A stretch of 8,100 nucleotides of DNA, from positions 1 through 8,100 of the forward strand of contig RFVZ01000112.1 of NCBI GenBank assembly GCA_009922405.1, given 5' to 3'. The notes under the pieces were generated by a model. It was not told the DNA's origin. It searched no databases and worked only from the letters and a program-made list of their open reading frames with translations. This DNA comes from Betaproteobacteria bacterium (lineage in GTDB: Bacteria; Pseudomonadota; Gammaproteobacteria; Burkholderiales; Burkholderiaceae_E). This document shows, piece by piece, positions 1 to 5,531 of the stretch. Position numbers and translations under genes: made by a program. Each line of letters begins with the position of its first letter. Position 1 is the stretch's first letter.

Positions 1-913
1 CGGCATCAAACATCTGGACGGAATCAAACACATCGACGGCGTCGAAGTGATTTCGCTCGTCGGCCGCGAACTGGAAAAAACCCGGGAGGTTGCCGCCAAG
101 TACGGTGTTCCGCATGTGACCACCGATCTGACTGAGAGCCTGGCTCTTTCCGATGTCGATGCCGTGATTCTGTGTACGCCCACCCAAATGCACGCCGCGC
201 AGAGTCTGGCGTGTCTCCAGGCGGGCAAGCATGTGCAGGTCGAAATCCCTCTGGCCGACCGGTGGACCGACGCCGAGGCCGTGGTTGAGACCGCCAAGCA
301 ATCGGGACTGGTGGCGATGTGCGGCCACACCCGTCGCTTCAATCCGAGTCACCAGTGGGTGCACAACAAGATCGCCGCGGGGGAATTTCACATTCAGCAG
401 ATGGATGTCCAGACGTATTTCTTTCGCCGGACCAACATGAACGCCTTGGGGCAGCCCCGTAGTTGGACCGACCACCTGCTTTGGCATCACGCAGCCCACA
501 CCGTTGATTTGTTTGCCTATCAAACAGGCAGTCCGATCGTGAAAGCTAATGCAGTGCAGGGCCCCATCCACCCGACCCTGGGGATTGCGATGGACATGAG
601 CATTCAGCTCCAGGCAGCTAACGGCGCGATTTGTACCTTGAGCCTGTCGTTCAATAACGATGGGCCGCTAGGAACGTACTTCCGGTACATCGGGGACACC
701 GGGACCTATCTCGCGCGCTATGACGATCTGTATACCGGCAAGGAAGAGCAAATCGATGTCTCTCAGGTGGCGGTTTCGATGAATGGCATCGAATTACAGG
801 ACCGCGAGTTTTTTGCTGCGATTCGCGAAGGTCGGGAGCCTAACGGCAGTGTTTCGCAGGTTTTGCCCTGCTATCAGGTTCTCCATCAACTGGAGATGCA
901 ACTGGGCGCGTGA
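1..913 (+). CDS. ligC: 4-carboxy-2-hydroxymuconate-6-semialdehyde dehydrogenase (LigC/PmdC), 5' partial
   Basis: A Gfo/Idh/MocA-family NAD(P)-dependent oxidoreductase. In the protocatechuate 4,5-cleavage pathway this enzyme oxidises 4-carboxy-2-hydroxymuconate semialdehyde (in its cyclic hemiacetal form) to 2-pyrone-4,6-dicarboxylate in the cytoplasm. The frame is open from base 2 (GIKHLDGIKHIDGVEV...), so the GTG at 47 is not the true start. About 13 N-terminal residues, including the GxGxxG loop, lie outside the window; 303 residues are visible. Characteristic stretches are ILCTPTQMHA, HVQVEIPLAD (the usual EKP motif of the superfamily reads EIP, codons from 242), GHTRRFNPSH, QQMDVQTYFFRR and LLWHHAAHTVDLFAY. 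These match my memory of LigC and Comamonas PmdC closely. In Comamonas pmd operons this gene is last, which fits the convergent pobA directly downstream. Family call very firm; substrate call firm because of the specific motifs and the pobA neighbour. Confidence 0.9.
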   Translation, partial: GIKHLDGIKHIDGVEVISLVGRELEKTREVAAKYGVPHVTTDLTESLALSDVDAVILCTPTQMHAAQSLACLQAGKHVQVEIPLADRWTDAEAVVETAKQSGLVAMCGHTRRFNPSHQWVHNKIAAGEFHIQQMDVQTYFFRRTNMNALGQPRSWTDHLLWHHAAHTVDLFAYQTGSPIVKANAVQGPIHPTLGIAMDMSIQLQAANGAICTLSLSFNNDGPLGTYFRYIGDTGTYLARYDDLYTGKEEQIDVSQVAVSMNGIELQDREFFAAIREGREPNGSVSQVLPCYQVLHQLEMQLGA

Positions 914-918
914 TCCCG

Positions 919-2103
919 TCACTCACCAAAATTCAGGGGTAGCCCGACATAGTTTTCAGCGACTGTGCGGGACCCCGCTTCGCTGTGAACGAGATAGTCC
1001 AGTTCTGCCTCTTGGAGCTTCTGACCGATTTCGCCCTGGTCTGGGAAGCGGTGCATCAGGCTGGTGAACCACCACGAAAAGCGCTCTGCGCGCCAGATGC
1101 GGGCCAGGCAGCGCGCGGAGTAATGGTCGATACCCGCGTGAGACTTTTCAATACAGGCTTCGATCAAGGCGTCGGACAGAAACTTGACATCTGTCGCGGC
1201 CAAATTCAGGCCTTTGGCGCCGGTCGGAGGAACAATATGAGCCGCATCACCGGCCAAAAATAAGGTGCCGAAACGCATTGGCTCGGCGACAAAGCTGCGC
1301 AACGGCGCGATGCTCTTTTCGATGCTCGGCCCGGTCACCAGATGGTCCCGCGCATCGGGGTCCAGTCGATTGCGCAATTCATCCCAGAAGGCTTCGTCCG
1401 TCCATTGATCCAGTTGATCGGTCAGCGGCACTTGCAGGTAATAACGGCTGCGCGAACGACTTCGCTGCGAGCAAAGCGCAAAACCTCGCGGACTGTTCAC
1501 ATAAATGAGTTCTTCGTGCACCGGCGGGGTATCGGCCAGTACACCCAGCCAGCCAAAGGGGTAGACCTTCTCAAACTCCTGAATCGATTGGCGGGGAACA
1601 CTCGCTCGGCAAACACCATGAAAGCCGTCGCAACCCGCAATGAAGTCACATTGGATAGTCTGGGTAACCCCATCCTTAATGAAACTCACGCTTGGGTGGG
1701 CGCTATCAAAGTCATGGATCTGAACCGACTGCGCTTCGTAGTGCGTCGTGAGTCCTGCGGCCTCGCGTGCCGCCATCAAGTCCCGAGTGACTTCGGTTTG
1801 CCCGTAGACCATGACCTTTTTTCCACCCGTCAGGCCCACGAGGTCAATCCGATGGCGTTCGCCCTTGAAGAGCAAATCAAATCCGGTGTGGGGCAATCCG
1901 TCCTTGGCTAGGCGTTTGTCTACGCCGGTTTGCGTCAATACGTCGAGGGTGACCTGCTCAAGGACCCCGGCACGAATCCGCCCCAACACATAGTCGGGCG
2001 TCTGGCGCTCGACGATGATGGCGTCCACGCCGGCTTTGAAGAGGAGTTGTCCCAGCAGCAAACCCGAAGGGCCTGCACCCACAATCACGACATTGGTACG
2101 CAT
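919..2103 (-). CDS. pobA: 4-hydroxybenzoate 3-monooxygenase (PobA)
   Basis: A FAD-dependent single-component aromatic hydroxylase (class A flavoprotein) that converts 4-hydroxybenzoate, NAD(P)H and O2 to protocatechuate. At 394 residues it equals the length of the Pseudomonas enzyme, and key residues fall at identical numbers: GAGPSG FAD loop at 9-14, R44 in GRIRAG, CDGFHG at 158-163, Y201, S212, R214 and R220 around the substrate, GDAAHIVPP from 285 with P293, and Y385 in the C-terminal AENYVGLP. R33 and Y38 in the RQTPDY segment are those associated with NADPH preference in known PobA enzymes (inference here). The ATG start at 2103 gives the exact family N-terminus, but no strong ribosome binding site precedes it. 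The gene converges on ligC with a 5-bp gap between stops and diverges from the toxin-antitoxin operon. Its usual regulator, pobR, is not in the window. Product would feed the protocatechuate 4,5-cleavage pathway implied by ligC. Confidence 0.97.
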   Translation of the reverse strand: MRTNVVIVGAGPSGLLLGQLLFKAGVDAIIVERQTPDYVLGRIRAGVLEQVTLDVLTQTGVDKRLAKDGLPHTGFDLLFKGERHRIDLVGLTGGKKVMVYGQTEVTRDLMAAREAAGLTTHYEAQSVQIHDFDSAHPSVSFIKDGVTQTIQCDFIAGCDGFHGVCRASVPRQSIQEFEKVYPFGWLGVLADTPPVHEELIYVNSPRGFALCSQRSRSRSRYYLQVPLTDQLDQWTDEAFWDELRNRLDPDARDHLVTGPSIEKSIAPLRSFVAEPMRFGTLFLAGDAAHIVPPTGAKGLNLAATDVKFLSDALIEACIEKSHAGIDHYSARCLARIWRAERFSWWFTSLMHRFPDQGEIGQKLQEAELDYLVHSEAGSRTVAENYVGLPLNFGE

Positions 2104-2213
2104 CTAGCTCGACTCGATAATTCGGCGGGACAACACGGTACCCCATCCAGATCCGGTTGTGTAAGATCGTCTGGGCGAGGGGCTTACGGCCCTTGATTAA
2201 CCGGACGGATCGG
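2104..2213. other. Divergent intergenic spacer between pobA and the hepT operon
   Basis: These 110 bp must carry the promoter for pobA (leftward) and probably the promoter for the toxin-antitoxin/dioxygenase operon (rightward). I found no convincing sigma-70 box pair on either strand. A short GGGC-TTACG-GCCC hairpin lies at 2180-2192 but has no T-run on either side. The hepT reading frame stays open upstream to a TTG at 2157, which is not treated as the start. Confidence 0.5.
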
Positions 2214-2618
2214 ATGCTCGACCTCACGCCTCTTTCAAATGCGGTCAATCGCCTGGGCGAGGGACTGGTCCGGTATCAAGGCGACACCAAGGACGCGCAG
2301 ATCCGCGATGGACTGATCCAGCGGTTTGAGTTCACCTACGAAATCAGCCACAAGATGTTGAAGCGTCATCTTGAGGCAGTCTCCCCCACACCAGATCAGT
2401 TTGATGGGATGCCATTTGCCGAACTGATTCGAACCGGGAATGAGCAAGGTCTTCTGCTTGGCGACTGGTCGGTGTGGCGGGTTTACCGAGAGATGCGCAG
2501 TAAGACAAGTCACGCTTACGATGAGAGTGTAGCTATCGCGGTTGTGCAAGGCATTCCGGCATTTCTTGGGGAGGCTCGGGAACTTCTAAGACGGCTTCAG
2601 GAAAGAAATCGATCTTAG
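2214..2618 (+). CDS. hepT: HEPN-domain toxin, HI0074/NTase substrate-binding family (HepT-like)
   Basis: A 134-residue, mostly helical HEPN-fold protein of the nucleotidyltransferase substrate-binding (HI0074) family. HEPN toxins are RNases that use an R-X4-6-H motif. Here R95-SKTS-H100-A-Y102 is an exact RX4HXY, the motif of the type VII HepT toxins, in which the partner nucleotidyltransferase adds AMP to the motif tyrosine and silences the RNase. Other family stretches are RDGLIQRFEFTYEISHKMLKR (residues 31-51) and ELIRTGNEQGLLLGDW. The ATG at 2214 was chosen because MLDLTPL is the usual family N-terminus and a GGA-rich stretch precedes it; in-frame extension to TTG 2157 adds residues that do not look conserved. 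The stop is 1 bp before the mntA start, so the pair is co-translated. Family sure; toxin activity is inferred from the motif and partner, and a housekeeping role is not excluded. Confidence 0.88.
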   Translation: MLDLTPLSNAVNRLGEGLVRYQGDTKDAQIRDGLIQRFEFTYEISHKMLKRHLEAVSPTPDQFDGMPFAELIRTGNEQGLLLGDWSVWRVYREMRSKTSHAYDESVAIAVVQGIPAFLGEARELLRRLQERNRS

Positions 2619-2619
2619 G

Positions 2620-2937
2620 ATGGTTACTCAGCCAGCCATCGACATTAGCCCCGAGTGCTGGCAAATCGTTAGCGATTTGGTCCAGCGTTTTTTACCTGAG
2701 CATCAAGTCTGGGCATTCGGTTCACGGGCAACGTGGACCGCCAAACCGTTTTCTGATCTTGATCTGGTGGTGTCTGGCGACGAACCGTTGAGCCTTATGC
2801 AAATTGCTGAATTGCGGGAAGCCTTTCAAGAATCAGCTTTGCCTTTCAAGGTTGATATTCTGGATGGGCATGCCGTGTCACCGACCTTTCGGGCCGTCAT
2901 CAATTCCCAGAAGGTGCTCATCAAGGGGGTGGACTGA
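2620..2937 (+). CDS. mntA: MNT-domain nucleotidyltransferase antitoxin (MntA-like, HI0073 type)
   Basis: A 105-residue minimal nucleotidyltransferase of the DNA polymerase beta superfamily, partner of the preceding HEPN protein. In the characterised type VII system the MNT protein transfers AMP from ATP to the HEPN tyrosine and so acts as an enzymatic antitoxin. The signature is complete: G34-S35 followed by exactly ten residues and D46-L-D48 (GSX10DXD), with the third carboxylate probably D79 in FKVDILD. The active site looks intact, so this is not a decayed copy. A weak AGGAAAG lies at 2599-2605 and the ATG follows the hepT TAG by one base, suggesting re-initiation. Its TGA overlaps the dioxygenase ATG (TGATG at 2935-2939). 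A hand count over 2641-2940 gives about 52% G+C, against about 62% over 7021-7260 in tctC, consistent with separate ancestry but not proof of it. Confidence 0.9.
   Translation: MVTQPAIDISPECWQIVSDLVQRFLPEHQVWAFGSRATWTAKPFSDLDLVVSGDEPLSLMQIAELREAFQESALPFKVDILDGHAVSPTFRAVINSQKVLIKGVD
2924..2929 (+). promoter_or_regulatory. Ribosome binding site for the intradiol dioxygenase, inside mntA
   Basis: AGGGGG ends 7 nt before the ATG at 2937. It is the strongest Shine-Dalgarno-like run near any start in this operon and lies inside the last codons of mntA. The dioxygenase can therefore be loaded by its own site as well as by coupling through the TGATG overlap. Confidence 0.6.
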
Positions 2938-3824
2938 TGAAGTTTGTGGACGTTCAGAGCATTACCGATCGGGTGCTTGAAGTCATTGCGAAAACACCGG
3001 ATGCCCGGCTGCGCGAAATTAGCTTCGCGCTCGTCAAGCATCTGCATGCGTTCGTGCGCGAAGTCGAACCAACGACAGACGAATTCGAGAAGGGTTGCGC
3101 GTTCATCGTCGGACTGGGCCAGGCGACAAGTGCTGCAAAAAACGAAGTCATCTTGGCCTCGGACATCCTGGGGGCTTCAAGTTTGATCAACTTGTTGCAA
3201 GATCAAGCCGGGAGCAAAGAATCGACGAAGACGGATTCCGCGCTGTTGGGACCCTTTTGGCGGGTGTCCGCGCCCGAGTACGAATTGGGTGCCAGTATTG
3301 CGCGGGGTGAGGAGGCGTCGGTTTCCGGACAGACCCTCTGGGTTGATGGCCAGGTTCGAAATGATCAAGGGACAGCGCTCGCAGGGGCAGTCGTTGATGT
3401 TTGGCAGGCGTCTCCCGTTGGCCTTTACGAGAATCAGGATGAACGTCAACCGGATATGAACTTGCGTGGCCGTTTTCGAACCGATGATCAGGGCCGTTTC
3501 AATTTTCGCTCGGTCCGCCCGGCCGGGTACCCTGTGCCCGTCGATGGCCCCTGCGGGGACCTCTTGCGCGGCCAAAATCGCCATCCGTTCCGTCCCGCGC
3601 ATTTGCATTTCATGGTCTCTCATCCAGGCTACGAGGTTCTGGTGACTCAGGTTTTTGCCGACGATGACGTCCACCTCGAGACCGATGTAACCTTCTCGGT
3701 GGCTGCATCGCTCGTTGGTCGCTTCACCCCCGCGGTGAGGGAGCAGAAAAGCGGCTTTGAGTTGTCTTACGACTTCGTGTTGCGGCCGGGTGAGTTGCGT
3801 TTGCCAACCCCGCCAATTCCCTGA
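2937..3824 (+). CDS. Intradiol ring-cleavage dioxygenase, hydroxyquinol/catechol 1,2-dioxygenase type
   Basis: A non-haem Fe(III) dioxygenase that opens an ortho-diol ring between the two hydroxyls. The first ~100 residues form the helical N-terminal dimerisation domain (RLREISFALVKHLHAFVREV, then the FIVGLGQ and SDILGAS helices). The catalytic beta-domain starts at TDSALLGPFWR (residues 99-109). All four iron ligands are visible: Y164 (GLYENQD), Y198 (PAGYPVPVDGP), H222 and H224 (RPAHLHF), plus the conserved R219. The spellings GPFWR, QPDMNLRGRFRTD and RHPFRPAHLHFMVSHPGYE are more like hydroxyquinol dioxygenases than CatA or protocatechuate 3,4-dioxygenase; hydroxyquinol would give maleylacetate. 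The 295-residue length is normal. The start overlaps the mntA stop by one base, an unusual neighbour for such a gene. It leads the catabolic run SDR-BKACE-MDR-cupin-TctC. Family is certain; the substrate is only likely. Confidence 0.9.
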   Translation: MKFVDVQSITDRVLEVIAKTPDARLREISFALVKHLHAFVREVEPTTDEFEKGCAFIVGLGQATSAAKNEVILASDILGASSLINLLQDQAGSKESTKTDSALLGPFWRVSAPEYELGASIARGEEASVSGQTLWVDGQVRNDQGTALAGAVVDVWQASPVGLYENQDERQPDMNLRGRFRTDDQGRFNFRSVRPAGYPVPVDGPCGDLLRGQNRHPFRPAHLHFMVSHPGYEVLVTQVFADDDVHLETDVTFSVAASLVGRFTPAVREQKSGFELSYDFVLRPGELRLPTPPIP

Positions 3825-3828
3825 AATT

Positions 3829-3856
3829 TTAGGTAACCAACAACCTTAGGTAACCA
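3829..3856. repeat. Two 11-bp direct repeats TTAGGTAACCA, 17-bp period
   Basis: TTAGGTAACCA occurs at 3829-3839 and again at 3846-3856, in the 35-bp gap between the dioxygenase and SDR genes. GGTAACC is itself an imperfect palindrome. The second copy supplies the AGG ribosome-binding candidate for the SDR and runs into the 14-bp repeat. It may be a tandem duplication or a paired protein-binding site; no function is shown. Confidence 0.75.
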
Positions 3857-3864
3857 TGCATGAC
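3851..3864 (+). repeat. 14-bp direct repeat, left copy (TAACCATGCATGAC)
   Basis: Perfect match to 4625-4638. It spans the SDR start region and contains two ATGs: 3856 (opens a 4-codon frame ending TGA) and 3860 (the SDR start). Confidence 0.85.
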
Positions 3865-4627
3865 TTTTGAATCGCTCGATCGGCTCGACGGACGGGTCGT
3901 CGTGATCGCAGGTGGCAAGGGCGCCATCGGACGGGCGGCAGCCAAGCGTCTTGCCGCGCGGGGCGCGCGGATTATTTCGCTGGACCGCAGCCAGCCATTA
4001 ACTGTGCAGCCGATGCTTAACGCGCTGCCGGTGGTCGGGTCCGGAGAGCATTTCGCGGTGACGGCTTCCATCACCGATAGTGCCCAGCTTATCGCGGCCG
4101 CCCGGGCAGTCGCTGACCGTGCGGGCCGTTGCGATATGTTGATTAACAGTGCGGGGTTCACCCGCTCAATCGCGGCTGCGGATCTGGATTCCCTGACCGA
4201 CGAGGTTTTTGACGAGATTGTCCAGACCAATCTGCGGGGTGTATTTTCGACGGTCAGGGCGTTTGTGCCGTTACTTAAAGCGTCGGGTGACGGGTTGGTC
4301 GTGAATGTATCGTCGATCGCGGGGTTTACCGGCAGCGGCAGCAACCTGGCGTATGTCGCCGCCAAGGCTGGGGTTGACGTACTGACCAAGTCGCTTGCGA
4401 AAGTTCTTGCACCCTCGGTTCGGGTAATTGCGATATCTCCGGGGGTTGTGGACTCGAGTTTTGTCCCCGGACGCGGCTCCGATTTCAACGAGAAAGCTGC
4501 CGCCTCAATACCTCTCAAGCGGGTCGGAACCGTTCACGATATCGCGAGCGCCATTGAGGCCTGCGCCACTCAACTTCGATTTGCGACAGGATCCAGAATT
4601 GTGATTGACGGTGGCCGGAGCCTCTAA
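3860..4627 (+). CDS. Short-chain dehydrogenase/reductase (SDR), NAD-type
   Basis: A classical SDR of 255 residues, cytoplasmic, oxidising or reducing a carbonyl/hydroxyl pair. The cofactor loop is AGGKGAIG (17-24), a variant of TGxxxGIG with Ala in place of the first Thr and of the middle Gly. Asp42 at the end of the second strand (SLDR) favours NAD(H) over NADP(H). Further marks are NSAG at 96-99, N124, S152 in NVSSIAG, Y165-VAA-K169, ISPGVVDS, and the C-terminal GSRIVIDGG. The catalytic Asn-Ser-Tyr-Lys set is complete. The start at ATG 3860 has AGG nine bases upstream. The ATG at 3856 is out of frame. The gene stops 2 bp before the BKACE start. SDRs beside BKACE genes often oxidise a beta-hydroxy acid to the beta-keto acid the BKACE cleaves; that is inference here. 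A dihydrodiol dehydrogenase is an alternative given the dioxygenase upstream. Confidence 0.9.
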   Translation: MTFESLDRLDGRVVVIAGGKGAIGRAAAKRLAARGARIISLDRSQPLTVQPMLNALPVVGSGEHFAVTASITDSAQLIAAARAVADRAGRCDMLINSAGFTRSIAAADLDSLTDEVFDEIVQTNLRGVFSTVRAFVPLLKASGDGLVVNVSSIAGFTGSGSNLAYVAAKAGVDVLTKSLAKVLAPSVRVIAISPGVVDSSFVPGRGSDFNEKAAASIPLKRVGTVHDIASAIEACATQLRFATGSRIVIDGGRSL

Positions 4628-4638
4628 CCATGCATGAC
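4625..4638 (+). repeat. 14-bp direct repeat, right copy (TAACCATGCATGAC)
   Basis: Perfect match to 3851-3864, 774 bp downstream. It contains the SDR stop codon (TAA at 4625-4627) and the BKACE start (ATG 4630). The second ATG (4634) opens a frame of only six codons. Confidence 0.85.
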
Positions 4639-5514
4639 CGTAAAACGATCTTGACCTGTGCGGTGACCGGCAATCTGACCCGGCCAGACCAGACACCGCA
4701 TCTGCCCATCACACCTGAGCAAATCGCCAATGAGTGTCTGGCAGCTGCTGAGGCGGGGGCCGCAGTGGTGCACATTCATGTGCGTGACCCCCTGACTGGC
4801 AAACCATCGATGGAGATCGATCATTATCGCGACGTGGTTGATCGTATTCGTCGCCAGCGCGCAGATCTCGTCATTAATTTGACAACAGGGCCAGGCGGGC
4901 GTTATGTCCCGAGTGAGGACGATCCGAAAATTTACGCACCAGGCACTACCTTGTTGCCCCCCGAAAAGCGGGTTGAGCACATTGCGCTGATCCAGCCCGA
5001 CATCTGTTCACTGGATTTGAACACCATGAACAGTGGTCCGGATGTTGTCATCAACACCCCGCGTAACGTCCGCAAGATGGCGGCGGTGATTCGTAGCAGC
5101 GGCGTGATGCCTGAACTCGAGATTTTCGACTCTGGCGATCTCCATCTGGCCCGAGATCTCATCAACGAGGGCACTCTCGACGGTCCCGGTTTATGGACCT
5201 TTGTGTTGGGGGTGAAGTACGGATTTTCAGCCAGCCCAGAGACCCTGATGTACGCGCGAAACCAGTTACCCGCGGGGGCGATTTGGGCGGCCTTTGGCAT
5301 CGGTCGAACCGAATTTCCGATGGTCGCGCAGAGCTGGTTGTACGGTGGCCATGTCCGTGTGGGTCTGGAAGACAACATCTATCTGGAAAAGGGCGTACTC
5401 GCAAAGGGCAATGCCGAACTCGTCAGCAAGGCCGTCGATATCCTGAAGTCGCTGGGTGGAGATGTCGCGACCCCTGCAGAGGCTCGAGTGCTGCTGGGCC
5501 TACGAACCCACTAA
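4630..5514 (+). CDS. Beta-keto acid cleavage enzyme (BKACE, DUF849 / Kce family)
   Basis: A Zn-dependent TIM-barrel enzyme of the DUF849 family, whose members condense a beta-keto acid with acetyl-CoA and split it into acetoacetate plus the matching acyl-CoA. The founding activity is 3-keto-5-aminohexanoate cleavage. Visible marks are H48 and H50 in VVHIHVRDP (zinc ligands), NLTTGPGG (83-90), CSLDLNTMN, PELEIFDSGD (161-170), and RVGLEDN (243-249), where E247 is the probable third zinc ligand. At 294 residues it has normal family length. The ATG at 4630 is preceded by GGAG at 4617-4620 with nine-base spacing. Following a diol dioxygenase, a good candidate substrate is 3-oxoadipate, which would give succinyl-CoA and acetoacetate without a CoA transferase or thiolase. 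This is inference; BKACE substrates vary widely and cannot be read from these motifs alone. Family call is firm. Confidence 0.93.
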   Translation: MHDRKTILTCAVTGNLTRPDQTPHLPITPEQIANECLAAAEAGAAVVHIHVRDPLTGKPSMEIDHYRDVVDRIRRQRADLVINLTTGPGGRYVPSEDDPKIYAPGTTLLPPEKRVEHIALIQPDICSLDLNTMNSGPDVVINTPRNVRKMAAVIRSSGVMPELEIFDSGDLHLARDLINEGTLDGPGLWTFVLGVKYGFSASPETLMYARNQLPAGAIWAAFGIGRTEFPMVAQSWLYGGHVRVGLEDNIYLEKGVLAKGNAELVSKAVDILKSLGGDVATPAEARVLLGLRTH

Positions 5515-5517
5515 AAC

Positions 5518-5530
5518 CGGATTGAATCCG
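5518..5530 (+). other. Small inverted repeat just before the MDR start codon
   Basis: CGGATT-G-AATCCG is a perfect 6-bp inverted repeat that would fold with a 3-nt loop and a 5-bp stem. It ends one base before ATG 5532, where a ribosome binding site would normally be, and no Shine-Dalgarno run is seen elsewhere. It could damp initiation of the MDR gene or be chance. Confidence 0.35.
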
Positions 5531-5531
5531 A

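Noticed and set aside
47..49. GTG at 47 as the ligC start
   Set aside because: The upstream in-frame codons from base 2 match the family (KHLDG...IDGVEV), so the gene begins outside the window.
911..924. GTGA...TCAC mini-hairpin between ligC and pobA
   Set aside because: Four pairs only and mostly stop-codon sequence; not a credible terminator.
1342..1911. A 189-residue plus-strand frame inside pobA
   Set aside because: It is the antisense of a fully conserved PobA and shows no recognisable domain.
2178..2194. Hairpin AGGGGC-TTACG-GCCCTT as a rho-independent terminator
   Set aside because: No T-run follows on either strand and it lies upstream of hepT in a divergent spacer.
2157..2213. Extended hepT start at TTG 2157 (19 extra residues)
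   Set aside because: The extra residues do not resemble the family, the start codon is weak, and the ATG at 2214 gives the usual MLDLTPL N-terminus.
3829..4518. A 229-residue minus-strand open frame opposite the SDR gene
   Set aside because: Its translation is rich in Ala, Ser, Arg and Thr without any motif, as expected for the antisense of a high-G+C gene, while the plus strand encodes a complete SDR.
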